DNA of 64,000 nucleotides, taken from an uncultured Pelagibacteraceae bacterium. Lineage in GTDB: Bacteria > Pseudomonadota > Alphaproteobacteria > Pelagibacterales > Pelagibacteraceae. The stretch lies in NCBI GenBank assembly GCA_902576045.1, contig CACGTU010000001.1:38253-102252 (forward strand), given 5' to 3'. The position numbers and the translations under genes were made by a program. Of this stretch, positions 46,094 through 56,037 are shown one piece after another (position 1 is the stretch's first letter; every line of letters begins with the position of its first letter). Under the pieces are notes generated by a model. That model made no database searches. It was not told the origin of the DNA and saw only the letters and a list, made by a program, of their open reading frames with translations.

Positions 46094-46648
46094 TTTTCCA
46101 AAAATTATTTTAGAAATACCATAATTCTTTTCTCTTTGGATTAAAAAGTTTTCAGAAAATTTATCAATGGTTTTTTTATTTCTGTGCAATATTAATAGTG
46201 TGCTTTTATTAGCTAATTTTTTCTTTTTAATTTTATCAATTATTGTTTCAATATTTTTATCCTTGAATGGTGGGTCTAAAAAAATTATGTCAAATTTATT
46301 ATCAAATATAATTTCCTCATTAAATTTATAAGAGTCACTTTGATAGACACTCGCTTTTTTTAATAATTTAAATTTTTCTAAGTTTTTTTTTAAAAGCATA
46401 TTTGACTGATGATAGTTTTCAAAAAATACAACTTTTTCAGCACCTCTTGACAAACATTCAATACCAAAGGATCCAGTGCCAGCAAATAAATCTAATATTT
46501 TGGCTCCTTTTAAATTTATAGTTTCATTATTTGAGTGTTCAATTATGTTAAAAATAGACTCTCTAACTCTATCTTTTAAAGGTCTAGTAGATTTATCGGT
46601 AGGCTCTAAAATTTTCTGTCCCTTAAGATAACCTCCAATTACGCGCAT
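46085..46648 (-). CDS. rsmD: 16S rRNA (guanine-966 N2)-methyltransferase RsmD
   Basis: SAM-dependent enzyme acting on 30S subunits (187 residues). Family start MRVIGGYLKGQKILEP, STRPLKDRVRESIFNII, SAM site LDLFAGTGSFGIECLSRGA, and catalytic DPPY-type motif IIFLDPPFKDK. Its ATG directly abuts the purD stop, so both are transcribed together. Confidence 0.94.
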   Translation of the reverse strand: MRVIGGYLKGQKILEPTDKSTRPLKDRVRESIFNIIEHSNNETINLKGAKILDLFAGTGSFGIECLSRGAEKVVFFENYHQSNMLLKKNLEKFKLLKKASVYQSDSYKFNEEIIFDNKFDIIFLDPPFKDKNIETIIDKIKKKKLANKSTLLILHRNKKTIDKFSENFLIQREKNYGISKIIFGKLS

Positions 46649-47911
46649 CTAATCAATAGCCTTGAAACCAATATCTTTTCTAAAAAATCCACCACCCCAA
46701 TTTAAATCCTTAATTTTATCAATTGCTGAATTTCTAGCCTCTAAATAACTCTCTGAAATACTCACAAAATTTAATACCCTACCACCATTAGCGAATATTT
46801 TGTCATTTTTACAAATTGTTCCTGCGTGAAACATAAAATTATTTTTGTTATTCTTAATTTTATTAAGATTTTTTATTTCAACGTTTTTTTTGTAACTTTC
46901 TGGATAACCCTTTGAACATAAAACAATGGATAAGCTTTTTTTATCTGACCAATCTACTTTAGATTGATTTAATTTTTGTTCACAACAAGCATTAATTATA
47001 TCTAAAAAATCTGATTTTAGTAATGGAAGAATAGTTTGACACTCTGGATCACCCATACGCACATTGTACTCAATTAAAAATGGCTCATTATTTTTAATCA
47101 TTAAACCTGCATACAGAAATCCAATATACTCTTCTCCAAAATCTCTTATTGCTCTAAAAGTAGGTTCAATAATTTTATCAATAATTTTTTTTTCTAAATC
47201 TTTATTTATTAAAGCTGATGGAGAATAAGCACCCATGCCTCCGGTATTTTTTCCTGTATCATCTTCACCAACTCTTTTATGATCTTGTGCAGTGTTAAAT
47301 TGTTTGAAACTTTTTCCATCCGAAATGACAAAAAAACTCATTTCTTCACCTTCAAGAAATTCCTCAATTACAATTTGATTAGCTTTTCCAAATTTTCCAT
47401 CAAATATTTCTTTTACTGCTTCATTAGATTTTTCAAGATTTTCACAAATATAAACTCCTTTTCCTGCTGCAAGCCCATCTGCTTTAATGACTATTGGAAA
47501 TTTAACTTGGTTTAAATATTTAATAGATTCTTCCAAATTTTTTAAAATATTAAATTTTGCTGTAGGTATATTATATTTTTTACAAACTTTTTTAGTAAAC
47601 GTTTTTGATCCTTCAAATTGAGATAGTACTTTATTTGGTCCAAAAACTTTTATTTTTTTTTCTTGCAAAAAATCAGCTATACCATCTACCAAAGGTTTTT
47701 CTGGACCAACAACTACTAATTCAATTTTATTTTTCAGAATAAAATCATAAATGCTTTCAAAGTTGTCTAGATTTAAATTAACATTTTCAGCCAAATGACA
47801 TGTGCCAGCATTTCCTGGAATACAATAAATTTTAGTGGTTTTTTTTGATAATGACATTTGATTTACCAACGCGTGCTCTCTTCCACCACTTCCGAGAATT
47901 GCAATTTTCAT
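46649..47911 (-). CDS. purD: Phosphoribosylamine-glycine ligase (GAR synthetase)
   Basis: Second step of purine synthesis (420 residues). Rossmann start MKIAILGSGGREHALV, ATP-grasp region VIKADGLAAGKGVYIC and EEFLEGEEMSFFVISDG, AQDHKRVGEDDTGKNTGGMGAYSP, EYNVRMGDPECQ. Start set at ATG 47911 because this Met begins the conserved Rossmann strand; an upstream in-frame Met at 47932 is unlikely. Divergent from the DUF2093 gene with 23 bases between. Confidence 0.96.
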   Translation of the reverse strand: MKIAILGSGGREHALVNQMSLSKKTTKIYCIPGNAGTCHLAENVNLNLDNFESIYDFILKNKIELVVVGPEKPLVDGIADFLQEKKIKVFGPNKVLSQFEGSKTFTKKVCKKYNIPTAKFNILKNLEESIKYLNQVKFPIVIKADGLAAGKGVYICENLEKSNEAVKEIFDGKFGKANQIVIEEFLEGEEMSFFVISDGKSFKQFNTAQDHKRVGEDDTGKNTGGMGAYSPSALINKDLEKKIIDKIIEPTFRAIRDFGEEYIGFLYAGLMIKNNEPFLIEYNVRMGDPECQTILPLLKSDFLDIINACCEQKLNQSKVDWSDKKSLSIVLCSKGYPESYKKNVEIKNLNKIKNNKNNFMFHAGTICKNDKIFANGGRVLNFVSISESYLEARNSAIDKIKDLNWGGGFFRKDIGFKAID

Positions 47912-47934
47912 ATAGATATTTATATATCTCAATA

Positions 47935-48132
47935 ATGCAAAATAAGTTAGCTAAATTAAAATACCTTCCCAATAATTTTGAGATTATTGAGGAAGGCGAC
48001 CATGTAATATGTTCTATATCTGGAAAGAAAATTCTTTTAGAAAATCTGACTTATTGGAATGTCGAAGAACAAGAGGCATATTTTTCTTATAAAGAGGCCT
48101 CAGTTAAAAGAGATATGTTAAAAAAATCTTAA
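47935..48132 (+). CDS. DUF2093 small protein
   Basis: A 65-residue protein of the alphaproteobacterial DUF2093 family: AKLKYLPNNFEIIEEGDHVICSISG (in parts: KLKYLPNNFEIIEEG and HVICSISGKKI) and LTYWNVEEQEAYFSYKEA. Start at ATG 47935; a longer frame from 47845 would overlap purD. It is convergent with the acyltransferase gene (1 base between the stops). Function is unknown. Confidence 0.85.
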   Translation: MQNKLAKLKYLPNNFEIIEEGDHVICSISGKKILLENLTYWNVEEQEAYFSYKEASVKRDMLKKS

Positions 48133-48133
48133 T

Positions 48134-48994
48134 TTACTTTTTCCATCTGTCGTGGGTCCAAATCCATTGAAGTGGATTCTTTACTATCATTTGCTCGAGC
48201 ACAGTATTTAAAAACTGTGTAATTTCCTCAGTAGTTTTACTTTCACCTACTTTAATAGGTTTGGAAACGTACATTTTAAAATGAAATTTGCTTCTTCTTT
48301 CAATGTATATTGGAACTAGATCACATTTATATTTTTTAACCAATTGCGCTGGAATAGTAGTTGTGGTTGCTAAACTACCAAAAAAATTAACTTTAGATCC
48401 TTCTCGAACCCTTTGGTCAATCATTAATGCAATAGATGACCCTTTCTTTAGATTTTCAATTATTTCCCTTGTTCCTGAACGGCCTTTTTTAATTTGTTTT
48501 TTACAAATATATTTAATTCGAATTTTTTCCATAGTTTTATTAAGGAAAATATTATTTAACGGTCGATAAATAGCAGACAAATCAATCCCAGATTTTTCAA
48601 TCATCATTGCCATTAATTCAAAGTTATTAAAATGTCCTGATATGAATACAACTTGTTTGTTTTTTGATTTAATCTCATCAAGGTACTGTTTTCCATCTAC
48701 TTGAATATACTTTTCAAGTTTACCATTTCTAAAGTTTTTAATGAAAGGATATTCAGCAAAAATTCTTCCATAATTTCCAAATATTTCATCTGTAGATTGT
48801 TCATGAGTTTTTTTTAACGAGATATTGGATTTTTTTAAATTATCTATAACTAAACTTTTAGATCTAAATAATGGTCCAAATGTTTTTCCAATAAAAAATC
48901 CAAAGTTTGAAGCTAATTTATATCCCAAGATTTTAAATATGATTAACAATAAAGAAATTAAAACAAATTCAAAAAAATAAATTACAGTTTTCAT
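48134..48994 (-). CDS. Lipid A acyltransferase, LpxL/HtrB-like
   Basis: Membrane-bound acyltransferase (286 residues) with N-terminal hydrophobic anchor. The catalytic HX4E is in VFISGHFNNFELMAM; other family marks are DLSAIYRPLNN and LMIDQRVREGSKVNFFG. It adds a secondary acyl chain to lipid A precursors. It overlaps lpxK by 4 bases, the last gene of msbA-waaA-lpxK-lpxL-like. Confidence 0.9.
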   Translation of the reverse strand: MKTVIYFFEFVLISLLLIIFKILGYKLASNFGFFIGKTFGPLFRSKSLVIDNLKKSNISLKKTHEQSTDEIFGNYGRIFAEYPFIKNFRNGKLEKYIQVDGKQYLDEIKSKNKQVVFISGHFNNFELMAMMIEKSGIDLSAIYRPLNNIFLNKTMEKIRIKYICKKQIKKGRSGTREIIENLKKGSSIALMIDQRVREGSKVNFFGSLATTTTIPAQLVKKYKCDLVPIYIERRSKFHFKMYVSKPIKVGESKTTEEITQFLNTVLEQMIVKNPLQWIWTHDRWKK

Positions 48995-49914
48995 AAATTT
49001 TTGTTTAAAAAACTCTCAAACTTTTTTTGATTTGAGATTGTTAAATCAACTTTAATAAATTTTATATTTTTTTTTTTAGAATTATCTAGTCTTAAATAAT
49101 CTTTTTCAGAAGTAACAATTTCTAATCTTTTTTCTTTTGCAATACTTTTGATTTCATTAATGTCTTTATTAGAAAAATTATAATGATCAGGGAAAAATCT
49201 TTTTTCTTCAATTTTAAATTTGTACTTAATTAAAGTTTTTTCAAATTCTTCAGGATTACCTAGGCCACAAAAAATTATATAATTTTTTTTTAAATTAAAA
49301 GATTTTAAATTTGTTGGTTTATAGTTTGCATAAAAAATTTTAATATTTTTATTAATTTTTTTAATTTTATTTTGAAATTTAATATTTTTTTTCTCTCCAT
49401 TCAAAAATACAGCATCATAGTTTCTTATTTCAAATAAGCTCTCTCGCAAAGGCCCTGCAGGTATTAAAAAACCATTTCCAATGGCATGAGTGCTATTAAA
49501 ACAAGCAATTGATAAATCGTAATTTATCTTTTTTTCTTGCAATCCATCATCGCAAATTGCGATATCGAAATTTTTATTTTCGGCAGTCTTAATAGCTATA
49601 TCTCTATTTTTAAAACATAATAAATTTCCATTTTTTTTTAAAATTTTTTGTTCATCTTTTTGATCGAGATAGTTTTTTTTTATAATTGCGGTTTTGTATT
49701 TTTTTTTTAAAATACTATTTATTTTAATAACTAATGGAGTCTTACCCGTCCCACCTATATAAATGTTACCAACACATATAGTTTTAACTTTAAATTTCGA
49801 CCTTGGTGATAATTTTTTCAAATTATTAAATAAAAACGTAAAGAAGGTTAATGGAAGAAGAATAATCGAAATTAAATTAACAGTATCAAGATAAATTGGT
49901 CTCTTAATTTTCAT
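48991..49914 (-). CDS. lpxK: Tetraacyldisaccharide 4'-kinase
   Basis: Phosphorylates the lipid A disaccharide at the 4' position (307 residues). N-terminal membrane helix (ISIILLPLTFFTFLF), Walker A GGTGKTPLVI, IAICDDGLQ, NGFLIPAGPLRE, and C-terminal VTSEKDYLRL. It is placed between waaA and the LpxL-like gene. It overlaps waaA by one base. The sequence is strongly Lys/Asn/Ile biased. Confidence 0.94.
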   Translation of the reverse strand: MKIKRPIYLDTVNLISIILLPLTFFTFLFNNLKKLSPRSKFKVKTICVGNIYIGGTGKTPLVIKINSILKKKYKTAIIKKNYLDQKDEQKILKKNGNLLCFKNRDIAIKTAENKNFDIAICDDGLQEKKINYDLSIACFNSTHAIGNGFLIPAGPLRESLFEIRNYDAVFLNGEKKNIKFQNKIKKINKNIKIFYANYKPTNLKSFNLKKNYIIFCGLGNPEEFEKTLIKYKFKIEEKRFFPDHYNFSNKDINEIKSIAKEKRLEIVTSEKDYLRLDNSKKKNIKFIKVDLTISNQKKFESFLNKNL

Positions 49915-51143
49915 TATATAAATTTATCTATTTCATAAATATTATTTTTAAGAACCCTTTTACCCATTTCGTCTATTTTTTTTAATATTTTTCTTGAATG
50001 ATTGTAATTAATTTTTTTTTTAATTAATTCACAAACATTATTTAAATTTTTTACTTTGCTTGCAATTTTAAGATTTAATAATAAATCATATACTTCTTTA
50101 AAATTATGAACAAATGGCCCAAAAATAATATAATTTTTTCCCCTTACAGGCTCTAAAGGATTTTGACCTCCATGATTAATTAATGATCCTCCAACAAAAC
50201 ATAAATTAGATATTTCATAAAATTTACGTGCTTCTCCATATGTATCAGCAATATATATATCTGTGGATTTACTTATTTTATTTCTAGATGATCTTGTAAT
50301 TACATTTAATTTTTTGCTTTCTAACAGTCTAACTATTCTATCAGTTCTATGGACATGTCTTGGAATTACAACTGTAAGCAAATTATTAATACTTTTTTTT
50401 ACTTTTTTATGAGCCTCAGAAATTAAATCCTCTTCATTGTCATGAGTACTCGCGCAACAAAAAATTTTTCTATCTCTAATTATCTTTTTTACATCAGAAT
50501 TTACCTTTGTTTTTTTTTCTCCAAAGTATTTTAGGTTTCCTGCAATTTTTATATTTTTTACTCCAAGTTTACTCAAATAAATTTTTGACTCTTTATTTTG
50601 TGGAAGTGCCAAAGTAATACTACTAAAGATTTTTTTTGCAAAATTTGGAAATATTAACCATCTTTTATAACTTTTTGATGTGATTCTTCCATTAATTAAA
50701 ACTATGGGTATATTTTTTCTTTTTAGATTTTCAATCATGTTTGGCCATATTTCTGAATCTATAAAAATTGCCACTTTTGGCTTCCAAAATTCCAGAAATT
50801 TATTTGTCAAATAATTTTCATCTATTGGAAAATACACGTGTTCGGTTTTTCTAAACTTTATTTTTTTAACAACTGATGCTGAACTTGTAGTGGTAGATGT
50901 GAGTAAAATTTTTTGGACTTTATTATTTTTTTCTAAAATTTTAATTATAGGGATGATACTCATGATTTCACCAACACTTGCTCCATGAAACCAAATCGTT
51001 TGGTCTTTATTATATTTTTTATAAATACAAAATTTTTCCAGAAATCTATTAAAATCCTCTTTTCCGATTATAATTCTTACAGCAAATATTATTGGTGAAA
51101 ATAATAGAAAAGTTATTGCTAAAATTTCGTAAAAAAAAAACAT
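49914..51143 (-). CDS. waaA: 3-deoxy-D-manno-octulosonic acid (KDO) transferase
   Basis: Adds KDO residues to lipid IVA (409 residues). A hydrophobic N-terminal anchor (about 4-25), then WFHGASVGEIMSIIPI, FIDSEIWPNMIENL, INGRITSKSYKRW, ASTHDNEEDLI, and the GT-B C-terminal site NHGGQNPLEPVRGKNYIIFGP. It is translationally coupled to msbA (1-base overlap). Confidence 0.94.
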   Translation of the reverse strand: MFFFYEILAITFLLFSPIIFAVRIIIGKEDFNRFLEKFCIYKKYNKDQTIWFHGASVGEIMSIIPIIKILEKNNKVQKILLTSTTTSSASVVKKIKFRKTEHVYFPIDENYLTNKFLEFWKPKVAIFIDSEIWPNMIENLKRKNIPIVLINGRITSKSYKRWLIFPNFAKKIFSSITLALPQNKESKIYLSKLGVKNIKIAGNLKYFGEKKTKVNSDVKKIIRDRKIFCCASTHDNEEDLISEAHKKVKKSINNLLTVVIPRHVHRTDRIVRLLESKKLNVITRSSRNKISKSTDIYIADTYGEARKFYEISNLCFVGGSLINHGGQNPLEPVRGKNYIIFGPFVHNFKEVYDLLLNLKIASKVKNLNNVCELIKKKINYNHSRKILKKIDEMGKRVLKNNIYEIDKFI

Positions 51144-52885
51144 TAGTTTTCTTTAATTTGTCGATTATAAAAATTTTGATAAATCTCAGAATGTTTCAGT
51201 AAATCATTATGTTTACCTTGATCTATAACTTTTCCTTTATCAAGAACATAAATAATATTTGAATTTAGAATTGTTGAAAGCCTATGCGCAATTACAATAG
51301 TTGTCTTATTTGAAATTAATTTTTCCAAGGCCTTTTGAATTTTTTCTTCAGTTTCAGAGTCTAATGAAGATGTTGCTTCATCTAAAAGAATAATTTTGCT
51401 GTTTTTTAAAAAAGCTCTCGCAATTGAAAGTCTTTGTTTTTCACCACCGGATAATTTAATTCCATTTTCACCAATTTTGGTCTCAAATTTATTTTCAAGT
51501 TTGTTTATAAAGTCTGTGCACATTGCCATATCTGCAGCTTTAAATATTTCATCATTTGAAGCATCAGGTTTTGCGTATTTGATATTATTTAAAACTGTAT
51601 CGTCAAATAAAGTGGTGTTTTGATCGACAATTGAAATTTCTTTTCTAAGAGAAGAAAGTTTTACCTCTTTTATGTTTTGACCGTCTACCTCGACTTTTCC
51701 AGAAATAGGATCGTATATTCTTGGTATTAGGCTTAATAAAGTAGACTTTCCAGAACCACTATGACCAACAAGTGCTGTCATTTTGTTTCCAGTAATATTT
51801 ATATTTATATCTTTAAGTACACGGTGATCTAAATTGCTTTCATAATTAAAATTTACATTACTAAAATTAATTGAGCCCTCATTTAATTTCAGCTCTCCTA
51901 AACTTTCATTAGATGAAATATTATTTTTTGTATCTATTATTGGTATAATTCTTTTGCCAGCAGATAAACCTTGAAAAATTCCCACATTAATAGTCGCTAA
52001 AGATTTTACAGGTTGGTAAGCTAACATCATTGCCGCGAGAAAAGAAAAAAAATTATTAATATTGAGTTGTCCATTCATAATAAGTTTTCCAGAGTAGAAG
52101 ATTAAAATTGCTATCATTATACCAGTTAGTATTTCCATTATTGGAGTAGCTCTTATAAATACAGTTGCTATTTTGATAGATTTCTTCTTAAGATCATCAA
52201 CAAATTTTTCAGACCTCTTATTTTCAAAATTTTCTCTTTGAAAAATTTTTATAACTTTATGATTTTTAAATAAGTCAATTAAGTATTTATTTAAGTCACC
52301 TGATTTTTCTTGTGCTTCTGTTGCAACTTTTCCCATTCGTCTCCCAAGTTTTTTTGCAGTAATAGAAGCAATTGGGATCATTATTATAGCTATTAGTGAC
52401 AATCTCCAGTTCTGTAGAAACATTACTGTTAATAGACCAATAAGAGTTAAACCATCTTTAAAAAAACTCAAAAATGAATTGCTCAACATTCCAGTAATTT
52501 GATTTACATCAAAATTTAAATTTGAAATATATTTTCCAGAATGTTTATTCTCTATTTGTTGAGTATCCGCTTTAATAAAGGATGAAAGCATATCAATTTG
52601 AATTTTTTTCTTAACTTCTTCAGCAACATTTATCATTATTACTTTTGCCATATACAATGAAATTCCTTTAGTTGAAAAAGCTAGAACAATTAAAATAGGA
52701 ATAACAAATATTAAAGTTTGATCCTGATTGATAAAAATTTTCTCTATTGCAGGATCTAAAAGCCAAGCAGTTGCAGATGTACTTCCTGCAACCAAGATAG
52801 AGAAAAATACAGCTAACAAAATTTTAACAATAAAAATTTTCGTATAGTCGTTGTATAATCTTTTTAAGATCTCTAAATTAGTCAT
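51143..52885 (-). CDS. msbA: Lipid A export ABC transporter MsbA-like
   Basis: Half-size ABC exporter (580 residues): six transmembrane segments (to about 310) and a nucleotide-binding domain with Walker A GHSGSGKSTLLSLI, signature LSGGEKQRLSIARAF, Walker B IILLDEATSSLD and H-loop IVIAHRLST. Position with waaA-lpxK-lpxL-like supports MsbA, the flippase of core-lipid A. It lies 3 bases downstream of ubiA; it may be co-transcribed with it. Confidence 0.92.
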   Translation of the reverse strand: MTNLEILKRLYNDYTKIFIVKILLAVFFSILVAGSTSATAWLLDPAIEKIFINQDQTLIFVIPILIVLAFSTKGISLYMAKVIMINVAEEVKKKIQIDMLSSFIKADTQQIENKHSGKYISNLNFDVNQITGMLSNSFLSFFKDGLTLIGLLTVMFLQNWRLSLIAIIMIPIASITAKKLGRRMGKVATEAQEKSGDLNKYLIDLFKNHKVIKIFQRENFENKRSEKFVDDLKKKSIKIATVFIRATPIMEILTGIMIAILIFYSGKLIMNGQLNINNFFSFLAAMMLAYQPVKSLATINVGIFQGLSAGKRIIPIIDTKNNISSNESLGELKLNEGSINFSNVNFNYESNLDHRVLKDININITGNKMTALVGHSGSGKSTLLSLIPRIYDPISGKVEVDGQNIKEVKLSSLRKEISIVDQNTTLFDDTVLNNIKYAKPDASNDEIFKAADMAMCTDFINKLENKFETKIGENGIKLSGGEKQRLSIARAFLKNSKIILLDEATSSLDSETEEKIQKALEKLISNKTTIVIAHRLSTILNSNIIYVLDKGKVIDQGKHNDLLKHSEIYQNFYNRQIKEN

Positions 52886-52888
52886 GAA

Positions 52889-53755
52889 TTATAAAAGTTT
52901 CCCAATTAAAATATTTATAAATACTAACAAACCTAAAAAATTATTACTTTTAAATTTAAACAAACAGTCTAATGGCTCTTTTACATTAAGTTTGTATATT
53001 TGAAAAAAAATCAAATGCCCAATAGGCAGAAATAAAAATAAAAAATAAAAATAATTAAAATTCATTAAAAGACCTACTAAGATTAAAGCTCCAATAAAGA
53101 TCAAATAACAAAAAGAAATAAATTTCTTTGGATCATTTTTAAATTTAATTGAAGTAGATTTAACTCCTATAATTTCATCATCCTTTATATCTTGGTATCC
53201 ATAAATAGTGTCGTATCCCAGTGTCCAAAATATGGCTCCAAAATAGAAAATAATTGGAAGTATTGAGATTTGGTTAGTGACAGAGATCCATGCTAATACA
53301 AGACCATAATTGAAAGTAATTCCAAGAAACAATTGTGGCCAATATGTAAATCTTTTCATTAAAGGATAAGAGAATGCGAGTGGCATCGATAATAGTGCCA
53401 TACAAATTGTAAAAAAATTAAAATTAATTAAAACCAAAAAAGCAATCCCACAAAGTATAAATGAATAAAAACTTGCTAGTTTTGTAGATACTTTACCTGA
53501 AGCAATGGGTCTATTTTTTGTTCTTTCAACAAGTTTATCAAAATTTTTATCTGTTATATCATTTACTATACAGCCAGCCGATCTCATTAACACAGCCCCA
53601 AGAAAGAAAAGCAGGATATAAAAAAAATATGTTTCAAGTTCACTAGTAAACTCGTAGGCAATTGTAAGACCCCAAATACAAGGCCAAAAGAGAAGCATGT
53701 AACCTATGGGTTTATTCAATCTTGTAAGTTCAATAAATAATTTAACGTTTAACAT
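52889..53755 (-). CDS. ubiA: 4-hydroxybenzoate polyprenyltransferase
   Basis: Integral membrane prenyltransferase of ubiquinone synthesis (288 residues, about nine hydrophobic segments). Substrate motifs: first Asp-rich CIVNDITDKNFDKLVERT and second YGYQDIKDDEIIGVKSTS. N-terminal RLNKPIGYMLLFWPCIWGL is typical. Start ATG 53755 chosen over TTG 53776. It is divergent from the DUF2721 gene over 50 bases. It feeds the quinone pool used by the respiratory chain. Confidence 0.94.
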   Translation of the reverse strand: MLNVKLFIELTRLNKPIGYMLLFWPCIWGLTIAYEFTSELETYFFYILLFFLGAVLMRSAGCIVNDITDKNFDKLVERTKNRPIASGKVSTKLASFYSFILCGIAFLVLINFNFFTICMALLSMPLAFSYPLMKRFTYWPQLFLGITFNYGLVLAWISVTNQISILPIIFYFGAIFWTLGYDTIYGYQDIKDDEIIGVKSTSIKFKNDPKKFISFCYLIFIGALILVGLLMNFNYFYFLFLFLPIGHLIFFQIYKLNVKEPLDCLFKFKSNNFLGLLVFINILIGKLL

Positions 53756-53805
53756 TAATTTACTTGTAAATAACAAAGGCTAGTTTCATAATCAATTCGA
53801 TTCGA

Positions 53806-54210
53806 ATGAATATAGATTATACAGTTACAGCTTTAATGTTTCCTGCAATTCCTCTTTTAATGGGGGTTTACAGTAACAGATTTCATACTTTAAGCAGGTT
53901 GATTAGAGAACTTCATGACGAACATGTATATGAAAAACATATTCCCGCAGAATGGAAAAAACAATTTATTAACTTGAGTAGAAGAATTTCAATTTTAAGG
54001 TGGACTATAATGTTTGCTGCCTTTGGATTTTTATTTAATATGCTTACAGTTTTTGCTCTTTATTTAAATGAATTATTCTTAGCGAGAGTAATTTTTGGTT
54101 CGTGCTGTTTATCAATGATCATATCAATTATTTTCTTTATAAGAGAAATTCAAATATCCACAAATGCACTTAATTTACACATGTCTGACATGGATGTAAA
54201 AATTGATTAA
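53806..54210 (+). CDS. DUF2721 membrane protein
   Basis: A 134-residue protein with about three transmembrane segments (8-24, 63-85 and 90-112) and a basic loop NRFHTLSRLIRELHDEH, typical of DUF2721. Function is unknown. It is convergent with the quinone oxidoreductase gene (4-base overlap). Confidence 0.82.
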   Translation: MNIDYTVTALMFPAIPLLMGVYSNRFHTLSRLIRELHDEHVYEKHIPAEWKKQFINLSRRISILRWTIMFAAFGFLFNMLTVFALYLNELFLARVIFGSCCLSMIISIIFFIREIQISTNALNLHMSDMDVKID

Positions 54211-55181
54211 TTTGGTAAAATTATTGCAGGACCAAGTAATTTTCTTCCCTCAAGATCTTCATGAGCTTTTCTAACTTCATCTAAAGAATACTTTTTTGAA
54301 ATTTCAACTTTAAATTTACCTTTTGATATTGCTTCAAAAACTTTTTCAGCCGCTTCTTCAAGTTCTTTTCTAATGATCGTGTAATGAGCGATTGAAGGTC
54401 TAGTAAAAAAAAGACCTTTTGCGTTTATATGTTTTTTTATATCTAATGTATGAACGTAACCAGATGCGTTTCCAAAAGCCACCATCATCCCTCTTACTTT
54501 TAAAACTTCTATTGAACCTTCAAATGTTTTTGCTCCTACTCCATCATAAACTACATCAAGTCCGTTTTTTCCTACAATTTTTTCAACTTCCTCAACAAAG
54601 TTTTTCTCATTATAGTTTATAACATGATGGCATCCATTCTTTTTCGCTATTTCTATTTTTTCATCTGAACCGACTGTTCCTATTATTTCAGCACCAAGTG
54701 CATTGGCCCACGGGCAGAAAATTTGACCAAGTGCGCCTGCAGCTGCATGGTATAAAATTTTATCTCCTTTTTTAACTCGATAAGTCCTGTGCAATAAATA
54801 TTCGGCTGTTATACCTTTTAAAGTAATACACGATGCAACCTCATCAGATATGTTATCTGGAACTTTTACTAGTTTGTCTTCAGGTATTATTTGTTTTTCA
54901 GAATAAGTCCCAATTGGCATGGAAGCACGAGTTACTCTATCTCCAACTTTAAATAATTTAACTTCAGGACCTACTTCTTCGATAATACTACAAGCTTCAA
55001 GTCCAATACCACTTGGCAGTGGGATGGGATAAAGACCTGAACGGTGGTATGTATCAATATAATTTATACCAATAGATAAATTTTTAACTAACACTTCATT
55101 CTGCCCAGGTTTTCCAATATCGACATTCTTTATTTCCAATACTTCAGGTCCACCAAATTCTTTTATTTCAATTTTTTTCAT
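54207..55181 (-). CDS. qor: NADPH:quinone oxidoreductase family protein (zinc-free MDR)
   Basis: A 324-residue medium-chain dehydrogenase without zinc ligands: INYIDTYHRSGLYPIPLPS (quinone/substrate site), the NADPH-binding loop AAAGALGQIFCPWANALGA, and LEGRKLLGPAIILP at the end. One-electron or two-electron quinone reduction is expected from the family. It shares one base with the pirin gene, and the pair may be co-regulated. Confidence 0.92.
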   Translation of the reverse strand: MKKIEIKEFGGPEVLEIKNVDIGKPGQNEVLVKNLSIGINYIDTYHRSGLYPIPLPSGIGLEACSIIEEVGPEVKLFKVGDRVTRASMPIGTYSEKQIIPEDKLVKVPDNISDEVASCITLKGITAEYLLHRTYRVKKGDKILYHAAAGALGQIFCPWANALGAEIIGTVGSDEKIEIAKKNGCHHVINYNEKNFVEEVEKIVGKNGLDVVYDGVGAKTFEGSIEVLKVRGMMVAFGNASGYVHTLDIKKHINAKGLFFTRPSIAHYTIIRKELEEAAEKVFEAISKGKFKVEISKKYSLDEVRKAHEDLEGRKLLGPAIILPN

Positions 55182-56017
55182 TATTTTACAAAGTTACCGT
55201 TATGGTAATCGTCAATAGCTTGAAGTATTTCCTGTTTTGTATTCATTACAAATGGTCCACCTCTTGCAATTTGTTCACCAATTGGTTTTCCAGATATTAA
55301 TAAAAATTTAGCCTTAGTCAAAGCAGTTACTTTTAGTTTTTCACCATTGGTTAAAAGAATTAAAGTAGAGTCCTTAACTTTATCATGTTGTTTTTCTCCA
55401 ATTTTTATTTCACCCTCAATTAAATAAATAAAGCTATTGTGAGAGGAGGGTATCTCAAAATTAAATTCCTTATCCTCTTCAAGTTCAACATCAAAATAAA
55501 AAGGTTCTACATTATGCTTTTTAATTGGTCCCTCTGCTTTTTGAAATTTTCCAGCAATAACTTTTATTTGTTTATCATTATCTTTATGCACACTCATTTT
55601 GTCGGCATCAATATAATGATATTCAGGTTTATTCATTTTCATACTCGCCGGCATGTTTATCCATAATTGAAAGCCATGAAGTTTACCTTCTTTCATTGCT
55701 GGCATTTCTGAATGAATAATACCACTTCCTGTTTTCATCCACTGAACATCTCCTGCTGTCATTCTACCTTGTCCACCAGTGCTATCTTTATGTTCAAAAT
55801 CTCCCGCTAACATGTAGGTTACTGTTTCTATACCTCTATGAGGATGGGGCGGAAAGCCTGCAATATAATCTTCACTATTTTCTGATCCAAACTCATCTAA
55901 CATTAAAAATGGATCAAAATAATTAGGCTCAACTCCGATACTTCTTTTTAATTTTACACCAGCACCATCTGATGCTGATATAGGTTCAATAACTTTTTCA
56001 ACTTCTATTGATTTCAT
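55181..56017 (-). CDS. Pirin family protein
   Basis: A 278-residue bicupin. The metal ligands are visible: GFPPHPHRGIETVTYML (two His), then TGSGIIHSEMP (His and Glu). A second cupin half ends with KFLLISGKPIGEQIARGGPFVMNT. Pirins can bind iron and act as quercetinase-like oxygenases; actual function is unknown. The gene is upstream of and coupled to qor, and 20 bases after the haloacid dehalogenase stop on the opposite orientation from rsmE. Confidence 0.92.
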   Translation of the reverse strand: MKSIEVEKVIEPISASDGAGVKLKRSIGVEPNYFDPFLMLDEFGSENSEDYIAGFPPHPHRGIETVTYMLAGDFEHKDSTGGQGRMTAGDVQWMKTGSGIIHSEMPAMKEGKLHGFQLWINMPASMKMNKPEYHYIDADKMSVHKDNDKQIKVIAGKFQKAEGPIKKHNVEPFYFDVELEEDKEFNFEIPSSHNSFIYLIEGEIKIGEKQHDKVKDSTLILLTNGEKLKVTALTKAKFLLISGKPIGEQIARGGPFVMNTKQEILQAIDDYHNGNFVK

Positions 56018-56037
56018 CCAATTGATATATACTTTAA

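Noticed and set aside
47845..47934. Extended N terminus of the DUF2093 gene
   Set aside because: It would run antisense through the start of purD; the family begins at ATG 47935.
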